From positions 1-34,685 of the forward strand of contig JBFLZW010000063.1 of assembly GCA_040755755.1 (NCBI GenBank): a stretch of 34,685 nt of DNA. The letters run 5' to 3'. The translations under genes were made by a program, and so were the position numbers. The notes beneath the pieces are model-generated. The model was not told where the DNA came from. It saw only the letters and a program-made list of their open reading frames with translations, and did no database searches. This DNA is from a bacterium. Its GTDB lineage: Bacteria; SZUA-182; DTGQ01. How positions within the stretch are numbered: the first letter of the stretch is position 1; the number at the start of each line of letters is the position of its first letter. Positions 7,864 to 16,800 of the stretch are shown here, piece after piece.

Positions 7864-8661
7864 GTGAATCAGGGGAAACTTCTTCGCTCCACACCGCTGA
7901 TTTTTCTCCACGGGTGGGGGACAACAGCCAGAATCTGGCAGCGGCAGGCAGGCCACTTTTCTTCGACAGGGCCTGTTCTCGTGCCGGACTACCTGATTAA
8001 AAATTGCGGTCCATCGCTTCTTTCCACTCCACTTACTTTGGAAAGCCTGAATTTTGAGTTATTCACCCTCTGCCGCCAGCGGGCATTTCCTTCGGTGCAT
8101 CTCGTTGGCTGGTCTTTGGGCAGTCTGATCGCCCTGGATTTTGCTTCCCGCTTTCCCCGCCTGGTCAGTTCCCTGACTCTGGTGGCAGCAACTCCCAAAT
8201 TTGTAGCCGATGACAGCTTCCCGGATGGGACCCCCAGGGGAGAATTGCGGCTGCTGCGCAGCAGGCTGCTTCGCGACCGGCTCCTTGCTTTCAGTGCATT
8301 TCATCAGCTCCTGTTCACCGAGCAGGAAAAAAATCAGCCCCTTATGCTGAAAATCAGAAACCTTCTGAAAACCGATACCGAGATCAGCGGCCAGACGCTT
8401 CTCGAAGGCATGAATATTCTTGAGAATGCGGACCTTCGGCCGGCTCTGCCTTCCATTCAGACTCCGGTGACGATTATTCATGGTGAAAATGACCGGCTCT
8501 GTCCTGTCGGAGCAGCCCGCTATCTGCACCAGCATATTCCTCACTCTCGGTTAAAAATATTGCCGGATTGCGGTCATCTACCCTTTCTGACCAGAGAAGA
8601 GGAGTTCAACCAGGCATTGGAAGAGTTTCTTGAGTCTGTCTCAAAAGAGCCCGCCTCGTGA
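7864..8661 (+). CDS. bioH: Pimeloyl-ACP methyl ester carboxylesterase (BioH-type alpha/beta hydrolase)
   Basis: Removes the methyl ester from pimeloyl-ACP methyl ester, ending the disguised fatty-acid cycle started by BioC. The 265-residue alpha/beta hydrolase has the oxyanion segment FLHGWG near residue 14, nucleophile elbow GWSLG with S84, D210 in GENDRL and H238 in CGHLPF. This spacing is very close to E. coli BioH (S82, D207, H235). Start GTG at 7864 has AGGAG six bases upstream. Assignment rests on fold, spacing and position between bioF and bioC; alternative esterases such as BioG or BioV are not seen. Confidence 0.88.
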   Translation: MNQGKLLRSTPLIFLHGWGTTARIWQRQAGHFSSTGPVLVPDYLIKNCGPSLLSTPLTLESLNFELFTLCRQRAFPSVHLVGWSLGSLIALDFASRFPRLVSSLTLVAATPKFVADDSFPDGTPRGELRLLRSRLLRDRLLAFSAFHQLLFTEQEKNQPLMLKIRNLLKTDTEISGQTLLEGMNILENADLRPALPSIQTPVTIIHGENDRLCPVGAARYLHQHIPHSRLKILPDCGHLPFLTREEEFNQALEEFLESVSKEPAS

Positions 8662-8748
8662 GCTTGTGAGACTTTAAGGCTCTTTCGGAGGGAGTCTTCG
8701 GAGTCCTCCCATTGATATTCTGCCCCAGGAGATGTTAAAATTGATTTT

Positions 8749-9615
8749 ATGCCTATCCATCCTCTCTGGATCAACAAGAAAAATGTGCAGAGAAACTTTT
8801 CGGCAGCAGCAGCCAATTATGATCGGGTGTCTGGCTTGCAGCGGGAAGTCAGCCGCCTGCTGCTCTCCTGCCTGCCTGTCTCCTTCTGCGGGGCAGCGCG
8901 GGTTCTGGATATCGGGACAGGTACAGGTCTGGCACTTCTGGACCTGGCCGCATCATTTCCTGACAGTGAATTCCACGGTCTGGACATTTCCTATGGCATG
9001 ATCAGACAGGCACTGCGGACAGCAACTCGTGCGCCCACCTCCTGCGCTCTATCCGTGGCAAACCGGATGTTCTTCCTTCAGGCCGATGCGGAAAGGCTGC
9101 CCTATTGCTCCAGTGTTTTTGACCTTGCGCTCTCCAATCTGACCTATCAATGGGTAGCGGATCACGGACAGGCTTTTGGGGAAGTCTGCCGGATTTTAAA
9201 GCCAGGCGGCAAGTTTGCCTTTTCCACCTTCGGACAGGGGACCTTGGCTGAGCTGCATACCGCTTTCCGGCAGGCTTGCCGGAAGCTGAAGGGGGAAGAA
9301 GCACCGCCGCAATCGCACGGTCAGGAGTTTCTCACTCTAGGGGAACTTGAGGCAGTCCTGCGGGACTGCGGATTTTCTCGTCTCAAGGTCAGGGAATGCG
9401 CCCTGCCCAGGATCTATCCTGATGTCCGTTCCCTGCTCATGGAGCTCAAGGCCACGGGTGCCTCGAACGCTACCTTAAGCCGGTCCGCGGGATTGGGAGG
9501 CCGAAAGGTCCTTCAGGAAATGCAGAATTACTATGAACAGCATTTCCATAATGGACAGGGTATCCTGGCCACGTATCAGGTTATCCTGGTTCAGGGTGAA
9601 AAAATAGCAAAATAA
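8749..9615 (+). CDS. bioC: Malonyl-[ACP] O-methyltransferase
   Basis: SAM-dependent methyltransferase that caps malonyl-ACP so that the fatty-acid machinery can build the pimeloyl chain. The 288-residue protein opens with NFSAAAANYDRVSGLQ, characteristic of BioC, then the SAM-binding VLDIGTGTGLAL near residue 52, LDISYGMI (motif II), and the LSNLTYQW motif typical of BioC. The class I methyltransferase core is followed by a C-terminal substrate-recognition part. The ATG lacks a well-spaced ribosome-binding site; AGGAG lies about 17 nt upstream. A small hairpin (about 8689-8710) lies between bioH and bioC. BioDA starts 18 nt after the stop. Confidence 0.92.
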   Translation: MPIHPLWINKKNVQRNFSAAAANYDRVSGLQREVSRLLLSCLPVSFCGAARVLDIGTGTGLALLDLAASFPDSEFHGLDISYGMIRQALRTATRAPTSCALSVANRMFFLQADAERLPYCSSVFDLALSNLTYQWVADHGQAFGEVCRILKPGGKFAFSTFGQGTLAELHTAFRQACRKLKGEEAPPQSHGQEFLTLGELEAVLRDCGFSRLKVRECALPRIYPDVRSLLMELKATGASNATLSRSAGLGGRKVLQEMQNYYEQHFHNGQGILATYQVILVQGEKIAK

Positions 9616-9633
9616 GGAACAATAGGAGAAACA

Positions 9634-11823
9634 ATGAAGAGAAGTAATGGGATCTTTGTCACCGGCACTGACACCGGCGTGGGAAAAACCATAGTGGCCG
9701 CTGGCCTGGCCCTTGGCCTGAAGCGGCAGGGGCTGAATGTAGGGATCATGAAGCCCGTTCAGACAGGTGCTGCCAGGCGCGAGGGAGGAGAGCTTTATTC
9801 TCCTGATGCTGTGTTTGTGCAAACAGCCCTGGAAGCTGGAGGTGGAAGTGGCCGTGAGATGCCACCCTGCTCCAGTCATCCTTTTCCCTTCAACCCCCAC
9901 ACCCCCTATGTGCTGAAGGAGCCCTTGGCACCCCTGGTCGCAGCCCGGCTGGAAGGGGTGGAGATAGAACCGGCCAGGATCATCGAAGCCAGCCATTGGA
10001 TGGCGGAGCACTCCGCATGTCTGGTGATCGAGGGAGCAGGAGGTGTTCTGGTGCCCATCAGCCGGAACTACCTGATGATCGACCTCATCAAGGACCTTGG
10101 CTTTCCTGTGGTCCTGGTGGCCAGGGTGTCTCTGGGCACCATCAACCACACGCTCCTGACCCTCGAAGCCCTGCGGCGGCGGGGGATCATCATAGCCGGA
10201 GTGGTCCTCAATCAGCCAGACCCCTCTCGACCCGGCATCTGTGAACAGACGAATCCGGAAGTCATTCAGGCCCTCGGCCAGGTGGATCTGCTGGGAATCA
10301 TGCCCTATTCGCCCTCTATCAGCCTCGAGCGGGGAGAAATCGGCAATCTGGAAGAGCTGGTTCACAGGCACCTTGATCTTGGGCTGCTTGCAAAAGTCCT
10401 GAAACCGGCCCTCCCTGGCCGGGAAGGGGCCGATGATTCTCAGGGAGAAGCCGGGCAGGAACTGCTCTCTTCCCAGCGCTCGGCCCTGCTCAAATCCTGG
10501 GACAGGCAGTATCTCTGGCACCCATTCACCCAGATGCAGGACTGGACCAGGGATGATCCCCTGGTCATCGAGCGGGGAGAGGGCGTATACCTGGAGGATT
10601 CCGACGGCAGGCGGTACCTTGACGGAGTTGCCAGTCTCTGGACCAATGTCCATGGCCACCGGAGGAGGGAAATCGATGAGGCCATCCAGGATCAATTGAC
10701 CAGGATCGGACACTCTACCCTGCTCGGTCTGACTCATGCTCCGGCTATCGAACTGGCCAAGCGCCTCATCCAGATCGCCCCCGCAGGACTGAGCCGGGTC
10801 TTTTACTCGGACAACGGGGCTACAGCCTGCGAAATCGCCCTGAAGATGGCTTTTCAGTATTGGCATCAGCAGGGGAAGGCTGAAAAAACAAGCTTTGTCT
10901 ACTTTGAAAACAGCTATCACGGAGATACTCTGGGAGCGGTCAGTGTCGGCGGCATTGATCTGTTTCATCAACTGTATCACCCGCTGCTCTTTCGCGGCTA
11001 CCGGGCAACATCCCCGTACTGCTACCGCTGCCCCTGTCAGCTTGAGCCCTCCTCGTGCGGGCTGCGCTGCCTGGAAACCCTGGAGCGCACTCTTCAGGAA
11101 CATGCTGAAGAGACCTGCGCCCTGATCATCGAGCCCTGCGTGCAGGGCGCTGGCGGCATGCTGGTGGCACCGCAAGGTTTTTTGCGCCGGGTGCGGGATT
11201 TGTGCGACCACTATCAGGTGCTGATGATCGCCGATGAGGTGGCGGTCGGGTTTGGCCGGACCGGCAGGATGTTTGCCTGCGAGCACGAAGATGTCCACCC
11301 CGACCTCCTGTGCATGGCCAAGGGGATAACCGGCGGATACCTCCCTCTGGCGGCCACCCTGGCTACGGAGAAGATCTATGAGGGTTTTTTGGGAGATTAC
11401 AGTCAGAAGCGGACCTTTTTCCACGGCCATACCTACACGGGAAATCCCCTGGCCTGCCGGGCTGCCCTGGCCAGTCTGGATATTTTCGACAGGGAAGGGG
11501 TAATTGGCCATGTTCAGGAAAGGGCAGAGCACCTCGCCGAGGGGCTGCGGAAGTTTTGGGAACTGCCCCATGTCGGAGATATCCGGCACAAGGGCCTGCT
11601 GGCCGGTATCGAGCTGGTCCGGGACAAAACAAGCCGGGAGCCCTATGGCTGGGAAGAGAAGACCGGCATCAGGGTCATTCAGGAGGCCCGGAAGATGGGC
11701 GTAATTCTCCGCCCCCTTGGCGACGTGATCGTGCTCATGCCACCTCTCTCCATTAACGCTGCGGAACTGGATGAGCTTCTGTCGGTTACGCTGAAAGCAA
11801 TCAGGCAGGTTACGGAAGGGTAA
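9634..11823 (+). CDS. bioDA: Bifunctional dethiobiotin synthetase / DAPA aminotransferase (BioD-BioA fusion)
   Basis: A 729-residue fusion catalysing two consecutive steps: KAPA to DAPA (BioA, SAM as amino donor) and DAPA to dethiobiotin (BioD, ATP and CO2). The BioD part is residues 1 to about 250, with Walker A GTDTGVGKT (11-19), KPVQTGA and EGAGGVLVPI. A charged linker of about 30 residues follows. BioA starts near residue 281 with WDRQYLWHPFTQM and has YSDNGATACEIALKMA, DEVAVGFGRTG and PLP lysine K563 in MAKGITGGYLP. The domain order runs opposite to the reaction order, as in the plant and fungal BIO3-BIO1 proteins. The reading frame is unbroken, and both halves retain their key residues. 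AGGAG precedes the ATG. Confidence 0.94.
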   Translation: MKRSNGIFVTGTDTGVGKTIVAAGLALGLKRQGLNVGIMKPVQTGAARREGGELYSPDAVFVQTALEAGGGSGREMPPCSSHPFPFNPHTPYVLKEPLAPLVAARLEGVEIEPARIIEASHWMAEHSACLVIEGAGGVLVPISRNYLMIDLIKDLGFPVVLVARVSLGTINHTLLTLEALRRRGIIIAGVVLNQPDPSRPGICEQTNPEVIQALGQVDLLGIMPYSPSISLERGEIGNLEELVHRHLDLGLLAKVLKPALPGREGADDSQGEAGQELLSSQRSALLKSWDRQYLWHPFTQMQDWTRDDPLVIERGEGVYLEDSDGRRYLDGVASLWTNVHGHRRREIDEAIQDQLTRIGHSTLLGLTHAPAIELAKRLIQIAPAGLSRVFYSDNGATACEIALKMAFQYWHQQGKAEKTSFVYFENSYHGDTLGAVSVGGIDLFHQLYHPLLFRGYRATSPYCYRCPCQLEPSSCGLRCLETLERTLQEHAEETCALIIEPCVQGAGGMLVAPQGFLRRVRDLCDHYQVLMIADEVAVGFGRTGRMFACEHEDVHPDLLCMAKGITGGYLPLAATLATEKIYEGFLGDYSQKRTFFHGHTYTGNPLACRAALASLDIFDREGVIGHVQERAEHLAEGLRKFWELPHVGDIRHKGLLAGIELVRDKTSREPYGWEEKTGIRVIQEARKMGVILRPLGDVIVLMPPLSINAAELDELLSVTLKAIRQVTEG

Positions 11824-12011
11824 AGACTTTTTTCAGTATGGCCAACTTTTACGGCACTCTCCCCCTATCAGACCTGACCTCCCTGTCACAGCGACTCCCT
11901 GCTGCCACAGGGGCTCCCTGCCTCATCCCACCCTCCAGTTTACTAATTTCTTGAGTTAATTAATCATAGCGAGTAAAATATTTATATAATGAATGCCTGA
12001 TAAGCCGAGTT

Positions 12012-12185
12012 ATACTATAAACGGCTTAGAACTGAACTTTTCCAGAGGAGCCAGGAGTCAGGAGTCAGAATTCAGAAGAAGGTATGGGCCATCTTAAGTA
12101 AGGAGTTCTTTTACCTTCTTCTGGCTCCTGGCTCCTGACTTCTGACTCCTGAGCAAAAAGTTCAATATTCACCCGTTCGCAGTAT
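12012..12185. repeat. 174-bp imperfect inverted repeat with internal heptamer arms
   Basis: Outer arms ATACTATAAACGG (12012-12024) and CCGTTCGCAGTAT (12173-12185) match at 10 of 13. After 8-bp spacers on each side, TGAACTTTT (12033-12041) pairs with AAAAGTTCA (12156-12164). The inner arms (about 12046-12082 and 12114-12152) are built of AGTCAGG-type heptamers and their complement. The symmetric spacing argues for one palindromic element. Its right half recurs at 6531-6573. The rest of 11824-12205 has C-rich filler (11855-11940) and no gene. Confidence 0.75.
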
Positions 12186-12205
12186 ATCTTTTCAGGAGGA
12201 AAAAC

Positions 12206-12643
12206 ATGAATAAAGAACAAATTGCATACTGCGGCCTTTGCTGCGAAGACTGTTTTGTCCATAAGGGCAAACTTGCTGATTTAGCGAGAGATTTAAGGAA
12301 AGAATTGAGAGAATCAAAATTCGGGAAGATGGCGGAGTTCCTCTCCACGATCCCATTCTTTGAAGTTTTCAAGGATTACCAGCAATGCTACGATGTTCTT
12401 GGCGCAATGGTAAAAGTACGATGCAAGAAATCTTGCCGGGGCGGAGGAGGCCCTCCTTCCTGCAAGATGAGGAAATGCTGCCAGAAGAAGGGAATCGAAG
12501 GCTGCTGGCAATGCAATGATTTTGAAACCTGCGAGAAACTTGACTTCCTCAAGCCAGTCCACGGCGAGGCCCACATAAAAAACCTGAGAAAGATAAGGAA
12601 GGATGGAGCAGATAAGTTTCTGGAAAGCAAGAGGTACTGGTAG
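12206..12643 (+). CDS. Cys-rich DUF3795-family protein
   Basis: The 145-residue protein opens with IAYCGLCCEDC, the hallmark of DUF3795, and has many more cysteines clustered at about residues 70-112 (RCKKSC, SCKMRKCC, CWQCNDFETC). These suggest binding of zinc or another metal, but the biochemical role of the family is not established. No signal peptide or membrane segment is present. AGGAGG lies 6 nt before the ATG. It is preceded by the hairpin element and stands alone on its strand, 224 nt before the next gene. A GGAGG with no following ORF at about 12664 hints at a decayed gene downstream. Confidence 0.75.
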   Translation: MNKEQIAYCGLCCEDCFVHKGKLADLARDLRKELRESKFGKMAEFLSTIPFFEVFKDYQQCYDVLGAMVKVRCKKSCRGGGGPPSCKMRKCCQKKGIEGCWQCNDFETCEKLDFLKPVHGEAHIKNLRKIRKDGADKFLESKRYW

Positions 12644-12867
12644 TAACTGATAAACAGGAAAAAGGAGGTTAAGCACTTTCCAAGCAATAATAGGGATAAT
12701 AACAATACTCCATTAATCTACGCTAATAAGAGGCAAAGCTCATGAAGGAAGCTTACCATGCTTACTGCCCAAATGCCCCGGCTCAATAGCTGCGCGGCGG
12801 ATTTACTGGGCCGCGAATTTACTGATTCACTATGCAATGTTTAGCTAACTCAGGGCAGGAAGGCTCC

Positions 12868-14853
12868 ATGAAAAAGGTCGTACTTTCTTTTTTACCGATG
12901 CTTGTCTTTATCCTGGTGATAATCTCATGCCAGGCCCTGGCCGCTCAGGAAGAAAAGAGTATTCCAGTGCAGGGTGGGCAAAACCTTTCCCTGTATAAGG
13001 ACTGCTGCGCCCTGGTAGTGGGAGTGGGCAACTATGACCAGTGGCCGGACCTGCCCAATGCTGTCAACGATGCCAAAGAGGTTTCACGGTTTTTCCGGCA
13101 AAGGGCATTCAAAGTAAAACTGCTGACTGATCCGGGCTCTCAGGAATTGAAAAAAGCCCTTGATGATTTTGTCCGTGAAGCCGGACAGGAACAAGACCGC
13201 GCTATTGTCTTCTACTACGTCGGACATGGCAAGAGCCGGGTTATCGCCGATGGCACCAGGTGTGATTGGATCATTCCCCGGGATTGTCCTCTCCTTCAGG
13301 ATAACCCTCAGGGGTTTGACGACCGGGCCATTGACCTGAAGGCTCTCGTGAAGTTTTCAACACTCCTTCGATCAAAGCATGTGCTGATGCTGTTCGATGC
13401 ATCCTTTTCCGGAACTGCATTTTCTTATGAGCCAGCGGCACTGAAAATTATTGACCGCACGAGTGCTTTGCCGGTAAGGCAGTACATAATTGCCGGAAAA
13501 GAAGGTGAGCGTATCTCAGAGCAGAGCGTATTTAAACAATTCCTGCTCAAGGGCTTGGAGGGTGAAGCCGACTTGATTTACGATGGCTATATCACCGGAT
13601 CGGAGCTTGGCCACTACCTTATCGACATGGTTGAAAAGGTCACCGCAGGGTGGCAGCATCCGCAGTATGCCAAGGCCAGCGATCCGGCCCTGGCCGGTGG
13701 TGATTTCATCTTTCTGCCCGTAGAAGTTAAATCCGAAAGCGTCCGGCTGTTTGTGGAAACAGATCCCAAGGATGCCCAGGTGAAAATTTTGAATATCAAT
13801 CCGCGATTTGAACAGGGTATGGAACTGGAACCGGGAAAATACCATCTTGAGGTCTCAGCGTCCGGCTGCACAACCAAACAGGAGTGGATCACCCTCGAAC
13901 CTGGAGAGGATAAAAAATTCGAAATACACCTTGAGAAAGAACCGGCGAAAGAACAAGAGCAAGAACCCGGAAAAGCACCTGGGAAAGAACAGGGGAAAGA
14001 GTCCGGGAAAGGTGAAAATGCTCTGTTCAACAGCCTGGGCATGGAGTTTGTGTTTATCAAGCCTGGCAGCTTTGTTATGGGCAGTCCAGCCGGAAGTGGC
14101 GGAGAGCCCGATGATGAGAAGGAGCACCGGGTAACCATAAGTAAAGGATTCTACATCCAGACTATGGAGGTTACAATGGGCCAGTTCCGGAAATTTATCC
14201 AGGCAACCGGCTATGGCGGTATCGAGTCGGAGAAGAAAAGCGGCTGCTGGGTGAAAGCCGAAGGGGGAATATGGAGGCAGAAAAAAGGCATTGGCTGGGA
14301 TAGCCGCCGCACCTGGGAATCAGCGGAATCTGCGCAAACCGAACGGCATCCGGTAACCTGCGTGACCTGGAACGATGCCCAGGCCTTCATCAAATGGTTA
14401 AGCCGTAAGGAAGGTGCTGTTTATGACCTGCCTACTGAAGCGGAGTGGGAATACGCCTGCCGCGCAGGAACAATCACCCCCTTCTCCTTTGGCCGGTGTT
14501 TGTCCACGGATCAGGCCAACTACGATGGCATTGGTCCCCTTTTTGCCGACTGCCAAGGCTCTTACCGTCTGGCCCGCTACCGGCCGATCGAGACAGGAAG
14601 CCTTGCACCCAATCCCTGGAGGCTTTTTGATATGCACGGAAATGTTGCCGAGTGGTGCCAGGACTGGTATGCCCCTTACCCCGACGGCCCGGCTACGGAC
14701 CCCAAAGGACCACCAGAAGGCACGGAGCGCGTAATGCGCGGCGGCCACTGGGCAACTGATGCCCGGGGATGCTGCTCCGCCAGACGCTGGAGCCTCCCGC
14801 CCGACGCTGCTTCTGAAGCGGTCGGGTTTCGACTGGTTGTGAGGAGGCGGTAG
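12868..14853 (+). CDS. Secreted caspase-like (C14) / PEGA-like / FGE-sulfatase-domain protein, predicted protease-dead
   Basis: 661 residues. The N-terminus has a signal peptide; IISC could be a lipobox, and ALAAQ is an alternative SPase I site. A caspase-like domain spans about residues 45-270: LVVGVGNYD, NAVNDAKEV and the catalytic-type histidine H120 in YYVGHGKS. The catalytic cysteine motif, normally DACxSG, reads DASFSG with S179. A PEGA-like beta domain (about 290-365) and a Lys/Glu/Pro-rich linker (about 365-385) follow. The C-terminus is an FGE/SUMF1-like domain (about 390-661) with TMEVTMGQFRKF, LPTEAEWEYACRAGT, DMHGNVAEWCQDWY and VMRGGHW. The ATG at 12868 is preferred over 12832 because AGGAAGG precedes it and the signal peptide then starts at residue 1. 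Function is probably binding or scaffolding outside the cytoplasm; this is inferred. Confidence 0.85.
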   Translation: MKKVVLSFLPMLVFILVIISCQALAAQEEKSIPVQGGQNLSLYKDCCALVVGVGNYDQWPDLPNAVNDAKEVSRFFRQRAFKVKLLTDPGSQELKKALDDFVREAGQEQDRAIVFYYVGHGKSRVIADGTRCDWIIPRDCPLLQDNPQGFDDRAIDLKALVKFSTLLRSKHVLMLFDASFSGTAFSYEPAALKIIDRTSALPVRQYIIAGKEGERISEQSVFKQFLLKGLEGEADLIYDGYITGSELGHYLIDMVEKVTAGWQHPQYAKASDPALAGGDFIFLPVEVKSESVRLFVETDPKDAQVKILNINPRFEQGMELEPGKYHLEVSASGCTTKQEWITLEPGEDKKFEIHLEKEPAKEQEQEPGKAPGKEQGKESGKGENALFNSLGMEFVFIKPGSFVMGSPAGSGGEPDDEKEHRVTISKGFYIQTMEVTMGQFRKFIQATGYGGIESEKKSGCWVKAEGGIWRQKKGIGWDSRRTWESAESAQTERHPVTCVTWNDAQAFIKWLSRKEGAVYDLPTEAEWEYACRAGTITPFSFGRCLSTDQANYDGIGPLFADCQGSYRLARYRPIETGSLAPNPWRLFDMHGNVAEWCQDWYAPYPDGPATDPKGPPEGTERVMRGGHWATDARGCCSARRWSLPPDAASEAVGFRLVVRRR

Positions 14854-14952
14854 AGAGGGGGAAATAGCAAAGGGTAAAAGGGCCGGGTAGTGACTGCTCC
14901 AAATTATGAGAAAAGTCAGGCAAGATGGAGATATTAAAAATATGCTGAATGA

Positions 14953-15156
14953 GCATTTTCATCTGCCCTCCATAAAGAAGAGATGGAAAAACAAGGCCGT
15001 TTGTTTATCTACAGACTGCCCTCTTACTCTCCAGATAAAAACCCTATTGAAAAATTATGGAAAAAGACAAAAGCAGACGCCACCCATTGCAAATATTTCC
15101 CTTTTAAAAAAGGCGAGGGTACTCTGGGAACATCTACCCGCTTTCAACCTTCCTGA
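14953..15156 (+). pseudogene. IS630-family transposase remnant (C-terminal end)
   Basis: In the frame ending at the TGA 15154-15156 the sequence reads RLFIYRLPSYSPDKNPIEKL and then WKKTKADATHCKYF. This is the C-terminal block of IS630/Tc1-like transposases, where the Glu of NPIEKLW is the last catalytic acid. Upstream the frame closes at 14950-14952 and no catalytic Asp blocks are found, so only about 50 codons survive. Its tail overlaps the 3' end of the photolyase gene on the other strand. A competing ORF in another frame (14906-15199) is a shadow. Confidence 0.75.
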
Positions 15157-16531
15157 CATAAGCCCATATGTCGCATTTTCTCTCCAGGCCCTGAGCTGAC
15201 AGAAAGCGTACTTTGCCAAAAACCGGCCGCTCTTTCCATGGCCGGTCATGCAGCCCGAAGATCCAGGCAACGTTGGCGAATGAATTTGGATCGCGGCCAT
15301 CGAGGAAATATTTATTATTTATCGCCAAAGCAGTCCTGAAGGCATCTTCGGGCGTCGGGGACCATTCGAGGATCTTTTTTCCCCAGTACATCCGCAGGTA
15401 GTTGTGCAGATAGCCTGTGTATTTCATCTCCTTCATGGCAGCGTTCCAATATGGATCATGAGTTTGAGAGCTTTCCAGTTGTTCCGGAGTATAGAGATAC
15501 TCACGCTTGTCATACTGATGGGCCAGCAGGGTCTTTATGGCCCATCCGGGAAGACAGGTAAAGGAGTCGTAGTCGGGAGTAAAGTGCACAAAATTGATGG
15601 TCAACTCCCGTTGAATGATCAATTCATCCAAAAACGCTGCCGTATTCTGCTCCAGCCCGCTGCCTGAAGCCTCTTTGATTTGCAGGGCCAGATACAGCGG
15701 TGAAATCTGTCCAAAATGAAGATACATGCTCATATGTGAGACAAAGTCGGTCTGGGGCTGGTCACGGTTTTCTGAATAATTGCTCAGGCTGTCGCGGATG
15801 AACTCCTGAAAACGTCTTTTTGCTTCCCCTGTTCCGCCCTTATGAAAACGGGTTACCGGATCGACACCTCGATCTATCTTTTTGAGCCTGCCCAGCACAG
15901 TCTGAATATCGCTCAGGTCCACACGGGTATCAGCAGTGATATCGGCAACCTGCAGATCGAGTAATTGCCGCTCAGGCAAGAGCGGCTGCAAGCCGACAAG
16001 GTAATCATCCAGGTGCCGGGTGATCTTGGGCCGGATTGTGCGGGCAGCGTATTCGGCCTTATCCGACACTATCTCGACCGGCACAATCACCTCGGTTTCG
16101 ACCTGACATACGCTGCAGGGTGCTTTGGCGGCCACTTCACTGCGCCATGCTTTCTGATGTCGCAGGTATCCGCAATCACAGACAATCAGGGATGCTCTCC
16201 GGCCAGCGGCCAACGCCACCTGGTCCGGCCTGCCAAAGCAGGCTATCATCCTGATGCCGCGTGCAGCCAGATGAGACTCCACCTCCCGCAAACCCTCAAG
16301 CATGAAAACGTAGTGCCGCAGGTTCGCTTCAGGATAATCATCCGTCAGCCCGAAAACAACCAGTAACGGCTGCTGCAAATCATTGGCCTTTTGTATGGCA
16401 AATTCCAGGGCATGGTTATACTCCCCCCGCTGCGACTGCTGCATCCAATACAATACATAATCACCTTCCCCCCGGATGCCCTTGTCATTGAGCTGCCGGA
16501 TGCGCCCGGATTGTATGCCTTGATGAACCAT
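15134..16531 (-). CDS. phrB: Class II CPD photolyase (deoxyribodipyrimidine photolyase)
   Basis: A 465-residue FAD enzyme that splits cyclobutane pyrimidine dimers in DNA using light. An N-terminal antenna-type Rossmann domain (VLYWMQQSQRGEYNHALEFA, near residue 25) precedes the helical FAD-binding domain. Class II signatures are clear near the C-terminus: YLHNYLRMYWGKKILEW, FLDGRDPNSFANVAWIFG and FGKVRFLSAQGLERK. The ATG at 16531 is chosen over a GTG 6 nt upstream because GGGAG is 8 nt from the ATG and only 2 nt from the GTG. It is divergent to the M6 peptidase gene and convergent with the transposase remnant. Class II enzymes are found in scattered bacteria and archaea and in animals and plants. 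Confidence 0.93.
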   Translation of the reverse strand: MVHQGIQSGRIRQLNDKGIRGEGDYVLYWMQQSQRGEYNHALEFAIQKANDLQQPLLVVFGLTDDYPEANLRHYVFMLEGLREVESHLAARGIRMIACFGRPDQVALAAGRRASLIVCDCGYLRHQKAWRSEVAAKAPCSVCQVETEVIVPVEIVSDKAEYAARTIRPKITRHLDDYLVGLQPLLPERQLLDLQVADITADTRVDLSDIQTVLGRLKKIDRGVDPVTRFHKGGTGEAKRRFQEFIRDSLSNYSENRDQPQTDFVSHMSMYLHFGQISPLYLALQIKEASGSGLEQNTAAFLDELIIQRELTINFVHFTPDYDSFTCLPGWAIKTLLAHQYDKREYLYTPEQLESSQTHDPYWNAAMKEMKYTGYLHNYLRMYWGKKILEWSPTPEDAFRTALAINNKYFLDGRDPNSFANVAWIFGLHDRPWKERPVFGKVRFLSAQGLERKCDIWAYVRKVESG

Positions 16532-16800
16532 TTTCACATCTCCCGGTACTTTGAGCGTGCAGGTGTTCTGACGGTTATCGGAATAAGCCGCCGGTTTTCA
16601 TTACGGAGCCACTCGCTGGTAAATTCCGCCAATACCTCGGCTGGATTGGTAAAAAGTGACGGCTGGCAATATGAAGACAGCCAGTAACAACTTTACTGAG
16701 CGGAAACCGATGAGGCTTAAAAATGGATGTACGCATGCTCTCCCAAAAACAATCAATGAATCCGATGGGATGGGGAAAGACAATTACGAAAAGGAAACAA

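Noticed and set aside
9475-11589. 704-codon open frame antisense to bioC/bioDA
   Set aside because: The sense strand encodes intact, recognisable BioC and BioDA. The antisense product has no domain, no ribosome-binding site and is explained by GC-biased third positions.
14700-14853. FGE-like C-terminus considered as a diversity-generating retroelement target
   Set aside because: No reverse transcriptase and no second copy (template repeat) of the 3' end were found in the window.
14906-15199. 97-codon ORF overlapping the IS630 remnant
   Set aside because: The IS630 similarity is in a different frame of the same strand; this frame shows no family features.
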